Source: Artocarpus heterophyllus
Taxonomy: Eukaryota; Streptophyta; Magnoliopsida; Rosales; Moraceae
Reading direction: 5' to 3'
DNA: 64,000 bases
NCBI GenBank assembly: GCA_025403435.1
Contig: CM046343.1
Span: 25,823,126 to 25,887,125, forward strand
Under the pieces are notes generated by a model. The model searched no databases. It worked only from the letters and a program-made list of their open reading frames with translations, and was not told the DNA's origin. Of the stretch, positions 56,201-64,000 are shown one piece after another. Within the stretch, counting starts at the first letter, position 1. Every line of letters begins with the position of its first letter. Position numbers and translations under genes: made by a program.

Positions 56201-57179
56201 CACCCATCCGAAGCGTTAAGTCTTCACGTAGTAGACTTCTTGTTTCTTTGAATCCCTGCAGAGAAACACAAACATGATTAGTTGCACCAAAATCTATGAC
56301 CCAGATGTCACTGGATTCCTCAACCAAACAAGTTTCTAAATATAGAAGATCACACCTACCTCCCTTGGAAAGGAAGTCCTTGCAATGCTTCTTTATATGC
56401 CCGACCTTTCCACAGAAGAAGCACTTAAGCTTCTTTGGGTTCTTCTTCTTCTTCTTCTTGCTCTTGGTAGCAGCAGGAATAGAAGACTTCCCGTTCTTAG
56501 CCCGTTGCTTCTTTCCATTCCCAAAGTTAGGATTGGAACCAGAAGCAGCTACCATGTTGGCCTCACCACCAGCAGGAGACTCCCTGATCAGCAGTTCAAA
56601 CTCCTGTAACTGTTTCATCAGTTTTGTCAAGGTCATATCCCGTCTATTACTTAAATTAAAAGTAGCTCTAAACGGAATAAATTCCCTAGACAGAGTCTCA
56701 AAGACCATAGTCATCTGAGTTTCAGCATCGGTGTCAGCTCCATTGGTTTGAGCCTCAGCGAGGTAACCCATGACCAACATCAAGTGCTCCTTTACAGATG
56801 TCCCCGGTCTCTGTCTACAGTTTAAGATTTTCCAAAGCGCCCCTTGCCACTTTGTTATGGCCTGGCCTCCAAACATGTCCTCAAGATTATCCAAGATCTG
56901 CTTCGCAGTCTCATAATCCTGATGTTGAGCCTACAGCACGTTGTTCATGCTAGCCATAACATAGCAGCGGGCCTAATCATTCACATCTTTCCAGCAATCG
57001 TACGCTTGGAATTGTTCATTACTTGAGTCTTTCATAGGCTCGGGAGGACAAGGAGTTGTCAGTACATATTTCAGTTTCTCAAAGGATAAGACGATGTCCA
57101 GGTTCCATTTCCAATCGTTATAATTCTCACCAGTTAATTGGTTTTTGTCAAGTATCGATGATAAAGCGTTTTTAGACAT
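53226..57179 (-). pseudogene. Copia gag-pol polyprotein, single frame with seven nonsense codons
   Basis: From the likely start MSKNALSSIL (57179) to 53226 the frame never shifts (1317 codons). In order it shows: gag (to about 56500) with zinc knuckle CFFCGKVGHIKKHC; protease WVIDFGATNHVC, where the usual D-S-G reads D-F-G; GAG-pre-integrase with an H-H-C-C finger (HLRLGHINLNKIQ … CESCLEGK); integrase core with D in HSDVCGP, D in SDRDGKYFS and E in [13 protein letters not shown] with YVDDILLIG; and RNase H with YCDNSTAVANAK and KHIDRKYH. Stops fall near 56973, 56124, 55617, 54657, 54474, 54306 and 53685. Most are of the kind produced by C-to-T change. The copy cannot make a full protein. Confidence 0.95.
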
Positions 57180-58794
57180 TTTCAATCTACAATAAAGAAT
57201 CATATACCAAATATAAGCAAACATATATAATAATTTAGTAAGATAACATAATCATGTAAAATCATACAAATGTATTTATGTGTCAAAACCTTGAAAATAT
57301 CACAACCTTACAACGATAATTCCCAACTCAGAATTCAACAAGCTCCTAGGAGAGTCATGCCAAATTCAATCAAGAACACGGATCCCCTCCTAATTAATAT
57401 ATGCCATCCAGGACCCGTATGATCCAGCATATACTAATAATCATTTCTTTGGCCATTAATTTTATTAACAGAGCTCCTAGGGGAGGTTAATAATAAAATT
57501 AATGTGAGTGTATAACCACCGTTTCAATATTTTATCCATGATTTATAATCACCACCTAGGGGTATGCAATCATAAATCATACTAAAATACCTTATCCTTT
57601 CAGAGATCCAATCTGGTACATGATAGAAATCCCTTCCTAGGGGTCAGGACCAGCATGTTCTTCCTATGGACCAATGATGGAGGCCTTAGGTCCTCTCTTC
57701 GAAAACCTTCTCCCACTCAATCTTTTGAAGTCAAGGTTTTATTTTAAAATTATGCATGAACAATTTTAATAAGAGCGGCACTCCCTATTCTATATGACAT
57801 GTTATCAATATACATGGTAAATCATATTATAATGCAGACAAGCAAAGCAATCAAGCAAAGCTACAAGCAAAATAATAATAACCGTAATATTATGGTTCCA
57901 CCCTAGAGAATAGAAAACTAAGATTACAAGAGAATAATCGAGATATTTATCAATTCTTCATCCTTGAATCCTCAAGCTGTATCATTCTTCATGTAATATC
58001 CAACTTCAAGTCTTCAATCCCGTATGAATCAAATACTTCATATTTCTGCTCATATCCAAATTTAATGTTTCTTAGAATTGTCTCAAAAATAAAATTAAAA
58101 CTGCACCGAAAAAATTACACCTTTTCTGGACACTTGGCAGCTCTCGATCGGCCTGTCGATCATGAAGGTTCGGCCTGCCGAACTGAAAGTTCGGCCTGCC
58201 GACAGAGCACCAAAATTTTTGCCCCACTGTCAACTTGCCGGACCACACGTCCGGCCTGCCGATCTGTGACCTTTGGCCTGCCGAACTGTGAGGTTCGACA
58301 TGCCGACCGAGCAGAAAACTTTCATTCCAGAAACTACAAATTTAATGCAATTCATCAATTTTATTTTCAACAATTCAAAAACATAAAATTAGAGACTCAG
58401 GAAATACCTGGAGGCGCCATCATCAATCTTCTAGATCTGTCTTCTCTGAATAATTATTTAATTACAAAATTCTTACAAATTAAAAAATTAAATAACAATT
58501 CCTAGACAGAGATGATAGTCCGCCATCTAATTACATGAAAAACCTAGATACACATTCTGACCTCTAAGGAACCATAACCGGTATTAATTAATTAATAAAT
58601 AATTAAACAACGATTTAATCAACCATAATAAATTAATAAACCTTTACCACATAATCCATGACAACATATGTAATTTATAGAAACCTAGAGTGCCATCTCT
58701 CTATAAAATTCAATTCAAGCATAGGAGATATTAAGATCACAAAATTTATGCATATAACATGATCACAAACTTGCAAATTTATGTAAAAACCTCA
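57180..58794 (-). other. Long non-coding 5' leader of the Copia element
   Basis: About 1.6 kb lies between the primer site and gag, unusually long for Copia. It has no convincing ORF. It contains a dense palindrome-motif cluster at 58147-58312 and several CCTAGG words (57357-57700). Confidence 0.7.
58147..58312. repeat. Palindrome motif cluster in the Copia leader
   Basis: There is an exact TTCGGCCTGCCGAA at 58169-58182 plus about seven degenerate copies (for example GTTCGGCCTGCCGAC, GTCCGGCCTGCCGAT, TTTGGCCTGCCGAAC), spaced about 18-45 bp apart. Confidence 0.9.
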
Positions 58795-58806
58795 GTTCTG
58801 ATACCA
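58795..58806 (-). other. Primer-binding site, tRNA-iMet type
   Basis: Two bases inside the 5' LTR the minus strand reads TGGTATCAGAAC, the complement of the initiator tRNA-Met 3' end apart from its last bases. Confidence 0.85.
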
Positions 58807-59180
58807 ATTGTTGGAAACAAAGTGCGCAGTAAAATTTTAAAAATTTTTCAAGTTTGACATGTTATATGTATAAATTAGACAGATCTTACTAACCTTAGTG
58901 TGTCGAAGAACCTTCGTAACCTGTGTAGAGAAGTAACGTTCTAGAAGAGCCTCAACCAACTGGTCTTCTTTGTTATTCTCTATTCACAACTGGAGTGAGT
59001 GTGGGCTCACACGTACAGCTCTTCCACCAGTGACTCTCCTTCCAACCAATAGAGAGAACCCAAAGCTAGTGTTCGTGATTTGTGAACAAAAGCTCTCAGG
59101 AAGTTTTTTAGATGCTCACTAGAAGAGTATCACTCTTAATCTCTCAAATTGATCTGAGTAAATCATGAGACTCACTCCCT

Positions 59181-59188
59181 TTATATAG
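59181..59188 (-). promoter_or_regulatory. TATA box in the Copia 5' LTR (element promoter)
   Basis: The minus strand reads TATATAAA, about 118 bp downstream of the palindrome cluster in the element's orientation. It would start the genomic RNA. Confidence 0.65.
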
Positions 59189-59305
59189 CTATTGGTCCTG
59201 GGATCAGTTCGTATCAAATTAGGTCTCAAAAACTCAAAACGAAATCAAGTTCGGATTAATATCTAATAAGATCCGCGTGAAAACGCGTAATCTTATCTCC
59301 CGCTG

Positions 59306-59390
59306 ATCGGCAGGCCAAACATTATGATCGGCAGGCCGAACAAGCCAGTTCGGCAGGCCGACCACGTCATTCGGTAGGCCAAACTCCCGA
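59306..59390. repeat. Palindrome motif cluster in the Copia 5' LTR
   Basis: Four copies are visible: ATCGGCAGGCCAAAC, ATCGGCAGGCCGAAC, TTCGGCAGGCCGACC and TTCGGTAGGCCAAAC. That is one more than in the 3' LTR. Confidence 0.88.
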
Positions 59391-60826
59391 GAAAAAATCT
59401 CCACGAATCTTTTATTTTTCACCTGAGATTCTAAAAGATAAAGTCTCAGTTTTGATTCAAATAACCCAATGGAGAAGATATCTGATCAAAACAAACATTA
59501 TCAAGATAATCTCTAAGAAAATAAATCAATTCACAATAATTCTACAAGTTTATCTTGATCTAATTTATCCAAAATTAAATCAACCGATAAACAGACAAGA
59601 ATTATCTGATCACAATAATTCAACAAGTTTATCTTAAACTAATTTCTTACAAAATTAATTTAACCGATAAACAGACATGAACTATTTGATTCTTACAAAT
59701 TTTAAACCAATCTGATAAATCCGACATAAATCACCAATTATTGGAAAAGCACGCCGTGTCATTACAGGACTTTGTGAGCTACCAAAGGGGACCAAAATAG
59801 ACCTATAAAGTTCAAGCTCATGATAATTATGAAACCCAATATCCCAGATATACATTTCACAATTATCAACTCCAACGCTACTCCACTAAAAGCTTGGAGC
59901 TACACTCTCAAACTTTATAGAATTACGAAGCTTGTATAGCTAAGTCTCCATGACATATCACAGTGTATCGCATCCCCATATGATCATCCATAATCGGCTT
60001 AAGGACAAGTTTTGTCTTACCTTCCCGATTATTTTTATCTTACGTTCCATTGTCTCACCATTAGAAAACTTACCATCCAAAGATAGTATACCATTCGATT
60101 ACACCTATGTATCCAAAAGGTTAAGCGCTCCAATTTTTCAATTACATGACAATGCATATAAGAGGATATCATTACTCCTAAAGAGGAGCTATGGATTCCA
60201 TATCTATGAATAACAAGTCTACGCTATCAAGAGTCATGCCTCCAACGTACCGGTATGTATACCACTATTGAGATGTGGGAGTCACCCATTGGTACATCAA
60301 AAGACACAAGTCGAGACAACGGGCCCACTATTTATCTCAAGATTAAGATACAATACAAGTGACTGTCTAAAGTGAATCGATTTGCCAAGATAGAATTATT
60401 AATCTAAATTAATTCACTTTATGTCCCAATCCAACACATCATCACCCATGACAACGTGCCAATGTTTCTATTCACGGAGTCCAACTCCGATGGTCAAGAC
60501 AAACCATCTCCCAAAAGAGATATAGACAACATAACAATCTTTACATGAATAAAACGCCCAACTTTATTCCCTCGATTGCAGATCATATGTTTTAGACCAT
60601 CACCTTAAGAATCGTGTCTTTCGCATAATCAGTCCTTCATACGCCCAATTCTTAAGATTTAGACTGACAGTCTCAAACTACTATTTGCTTATCATACATT
60701 CAACAAATATGAACATAAAGAGGACAAGATTTGGTATATATAAATGAATAAATTCTTTATTGATAAAAATGTCTCCAAAAACATATTACATTTTTACTCC
60801 TTAGGGCATACATGTCTAACATGGTA

Positions 60827-62442
60827 TCCTACAGCACATCCAGGATTAAGCTATTCAAGCCTGCAACTTCAATTTAAAGAGGGTAGTTTCTCTTATAGGA
60901 AACGAAAAAGATAACTATTATAAGTATTAATCTTCATATCATCATATTTGGGAAAAAACAATGATTATTTGACTAGATCTAACGGTTTTAAAACGTGTAT
61001 CATCAGTAATGGTTCCCATGAGAGAAGTCCACTTAAAGAAAGAGAAGAGGAAGAAGAAGAAGCATTGATTCCTCAAAGTCGGGTTGGGCGATTGAATATA
61101 GAGAAAATTATGCAAATGACCAAATTTAGCCGCTTTTTAAATAAAAGAAAACAAGGGAAATAACATACTTAGAAAGATAATCAAAAATTAATGGCATAAT
61201 GTCTTAATAAAGTTAGTAAATAGTATAACATTAATAGATTAAGATCCATCATAAAAAAATACCAAAAATATCCTTGTTTTTTTTTCCTCTATTTTTCACT
61301 GTCTTTGCCTCACCTACTCCTCCATATGATGTCGGCTTGCCGGCGGAGGCCTGCACCTCACACAACAGTGACAAGCATAACTTTGGCAATGATGAGTGAC
61401 CTTTTCTTCTTGTGATTTCAGCCATGATGAATGTGACATATTCTTCACACAAGTCTAGTAAATATTACATTCATAAATGTCCTATTCACCAACATAACAA
61501 GATCTATTTTATTCTAATTATAAATGAATTACTTGCTATGTAACATTCATCATGACTAGAATTTACATAGAAGTATATAAATATCAAATTTACATGATAA
61601 ATATTCTTTTTACTAACATAATAGGTTCTATTTTCCTAATAACAAATTGAGTCATTTACTATATATATGTAACATTTAGGAAAAAAAAATTAAATCAAAC
61701 TCGGATAGCAGCGACTAGAGTGAGCTTAGATCTAAAAGGTAACAGTGAATACGGGATCAGATGGTGCATTGACTTGTCATAAATTTTCTTCAATCTTAGC
61801 ATTCACCTCCAATGAAGGCAAATGAATTGGAATTTTTCAAATCGACTGCAACGGCAACCCTTGACTAGGACAACAAGGACAATTTCAAGCGCCAACGCAG
61901 AAGACGTGAAGAAGCCACCGGTTGGTTGCCACTATGAGGTCTTGTTTATCAAATCGTAAAGAAAAATAAAGAAAAAGGTAATAGGATTGGAAATGAAAGT
62001 AAAATATTATGACTTAGGAGTAAGCATCATTCATTCCTCTTTTGGTATTTACTTATTTGATGGGTTGATAATAAATAATCTCATTTCCTTTCTAGTGTTT
62101 ACTTACTTAGGAATGAAAATCTTATTCAATATAATTACTAAAATATTCTTTTTACATAACTCATAATATTAAATAATCAGTTGAATTTGAATATTTAAGT
62201 AAATATGGTATTCATTTTCTTTAATATATAATCAATACTAAAGGATATGGAAGGATTGTTATTCTCTTTCCTCAATTCCTATATTGTATGGGCCTACAAA
62301 ACTCTCAGTAAGTAAACGCATTATTTAAAGGGAAAGAGAATCACTTTTTACTTTCCATTTTCTTTCGATGTAAAGTAAACTTACCCTAAATGTATATTGC
62401 AATCTCGTCATCAATAGTGAGTGAAAGATAGAAGAGGGATAG
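60827..62442. other. Intergenic stretch
   Basis: No gene that I can support. Two short open stretches (60948-61163 plus, 61249-61452 minus) have no recognisable domain. A degenerate tandem duplication of about 80 bp lies at 61472-61556 and 61600-61678. Confidence 0.5.
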
Positions 62443-64000
62443 TGAAACGCCCCTTATTGGACATCACAGATGTCATTACATTCTTACATTCATACTTACT
62501 TGGACTTAAACTTGTATATGAAAGAAAAACTCAAATGATACTTTTAGTTGAAAGAGTAATTAAAAATACTTAACCAGGATCCATTCATACTTTTTTTTTT
62601 ATAACTTAACATTGTTAAATAACATTGCTTAACTCATTCCATGTCATAATTTATTCAATTATACTTTAAATTAATCATAAACATATTTTAACGACATAGA
62701 TATACCAAGTTGTAAAATCAAGACTTATAAAAACATCACTTCATATCTCATTAATCATCAAATCATTTAAAAGTCATTTACTGCCACAGTTCGGCAGGCC
62801 GAACTTGGGACTTCGGCAGGCCAGAGTTCCCTCAACCGGCAGGCTGGCAAAGACTATGGTAAACTGACTTAAAAACTCATCATCGTCTGGCAGGCCGAAC
62901 TTTTGGACATCGGCAGGCCGACCGAGCCAAATTCCAAAAAAAAAAAAAACTTAATTTTTAAAACAAAACCAACTTTTCATAAAAATACGGAAGATCAAAA
63001 TTCCTTAAAATGTTAATATGGAATATAAAACCATAGTTCAAATATTCTTAATACTTAACATAAAAATAATGTTCAAAATATAAAACTTGATTTAAAACAT
63101 AAAATCATTCTTCTTGGCGTTCTTTCGGTTACAATTCATCGTGCTTTGTGCTCACACGCCTTCCCATGTCCTCCACCTATTCCATGATTTTCTTACCCTT
63201 ATTTGCAACATTACATAAAACATGATTAAGCTAATGCTTAGTAAGTACAAATAATTCTCACAATTTAAAATATTACATAAACATCATCGTCATCATTGTC
63301 ATCATATCATAAAGTACCTTAAGCATAATTTCATAGAAATATATCTTTCATTACATTGACCATTTTAAAACTTATTTCATTTTATCTTAAGGGCCCAAGT
63401 GTTGCACCATGAACATCATTGTAGGCGCGTCGTCATGAGAGGAGAAGGGTAGCTAATCTCAAACCAAACATGACATGATAACATATCATTTCATAACATT
63501 GGTGTGCAACACTTATTAGGTGATACATATATACATAATTTTCATACTTTGAAACATGTCATCATCATACAAACATAACTTTAAATCATGAAAATATTTC
63601 ATAAGAAATCCTTTAAGGAAAATAACCATAAAATCATCATGAATAACATTATCATCAGACCTTGTAAAGCGTGTCATGTTGCAGGTGAGAACATACTTAC
63701 CTTAAAGCTAGCTTACTTAACCTTAATGTAATTTGGTGACGACGTCGCGGTTTCGAAGTGCTCGTACCTTTGTGTGTTCATGCCATTATTCCATTTAAAA
63801 TACAATAAAATTAATACTTATCATAAAACATTCATTCATATAACTCATCTCATATCACAAACATAATTCATAATCATCATTGTGACAATATAAAATTATC
63901 ATCACATATAAACATTATTGATAACATGCTTCCTTAAATATTATTATCAAAACCTCTCATACATTACAAACATGAAAATCTTTTGAAAACGTTTTCTAAT
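62443..64000 (-). mobile_element. LTR of Gypsy family A, copy A4, cut by the window end
   Basis: It starts TGAAACGCCCC (family end TGTAACGCCCC with one change) and aligns with A1 in the same orientation to the last base, including the GCCCAAGTGTTGCACC block (near 63390) and a motif cluster at 62790-62935. The other end lies outside, so whether it is solo or part of a full element cannot be said. Confidence 0.88.
62790..62935. repeat. Palindrome motif cluster in A4
   Basis: There is an exact TTCGGCAGGCCGAA at 62790-62803, followed by about five degenerate copies such as CGGCAGGCCAGAG and ATCGGCAGGCCGACC. Confidence 0.9.

Larger units (their letters stand above)
58809..60821 (-). repeat. 5' LTR of the complete Copia element
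   Basis: It matches 51198-53211 end to end (TGTTGGAAAC … ATGTCTAACA). The TATA box is at 59181-59188 (minus TATATAAA). The palindrome cluster (59306-59390) has an extra motif unit, CATTATGATCGGCAGGCCGAA-like, that the 3' LTR lacks. Confidence 0.95.
51193..60826 (-). mobile_element. Complete Copia LTR retrotransposon (51198-60821), coding region with nonsense codons
   Basis: The element is 9624 bp, with LTRs 51198-53211 (2014 bp) and 58809-60821 (2013 bp) and a perfect TGGTA duplication (51193-51197 and 60822-60826). On the minus strand it has a tRNA-iMet primer site, a 1.6-kb leader, one continuous gag-pol frame and a polypurine tract at the 3' LTR. RT follows integrase, which defines Copia. 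In a stretch of about 430 bp compared by eye the LTRs differ at about 15 positions (3.5%). A solo LTR of the same family is at 38531-48845. Confidence 0.95.

Noticed and set aside
60948..61163. 71-codon plus-strand frame with an E-E-E-E-E-E run
   Set aside because: No domain, no promoter context and a single low-complexity feature; not enough to call a gene.

Overview
This window looks like repeat-dense nuclear DNA of a flowering plant, most likely a eudicot. The background is AT-rich and intergenic, one intron-less plant subtilase is present, and nearly everything else is plant-type transposable elements: Athila-like and chromovirus Gypsy elements, Copia, hAT and CACTA. I saw no rRNA, tRNA, CRISPR array or prokaryotic operon. 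The species cannot be named from this sequence.

Layout. 1-2014: decayed minus-strand Copia gag-pol that runs off the left edge. 2432-13930: a complete minus-strand Athila-like Gypsy element with two 1327-bp LTRs, a tRNA-Asp-type primer site, broken gag-pol and a third, env-position ORF. 15672-19750: a hAT transposon with a perfect 8-bp target duplication and an uninterrupted 699-aa transposase. 20585-30641: a rearranged plus-strand chromovirus lacking gag and protease, with a 2985-bp solo LTR (family 'A') inserted in its integrase. 31785-34157 (minus): an intact SBT1.4-like subtilase, the only convincing host gene. 34890-37640: a degenerate CACTA element. 38531-48845: a Copia solo LTR carrying two insertions, A-type solo LTR 38939-41984 and family-'B' solo LTR 42924-48189, the latter carrying another A solo LTR at 44750-47814. 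51198-60821: a complete minus-strand Copia element of the same family as that solo LTR. 62443-64000: a fourth A-type LTR cut by the window end. The boundaries of the nested elements are supported by TG...CA ends and perfect 5-bp target duplications: TGAAA, AAGTG, AGATA, AGAGA, GTTTT and TGGTA.

The most unusual signal is not a gene. Against an AT-rich background, three unrelated LTR-element families (Gypsy-A, Gypsy-B and the Copia family) carry clusters of the same GC-rich interrupted palindrome, TTCGGCAGGCCGAA, and its degenerate versions. The Athila-like element carries analogous clusters of a different palindrome (GCGCCGCGGCGC), and the hAT carries arrays of GGGCCGGCCC at both ends. In the Athila-like and Copia LTRs the clusters lie just upstream of a TATA box. 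This looks like a shared regulatory or silencing-related architecture that has spread across, or converged in, unrelated element families.

How the pieces work together: the retroelements are relics. Their coding regions carry stops and frameshifts, and five of them have been reduced to solo LTRs or have lost their internal genes. The hAT is the one element that looks capable of encoding a full protein. The subtilase is a self-contained secreted-protease gene sitting between element blocks.
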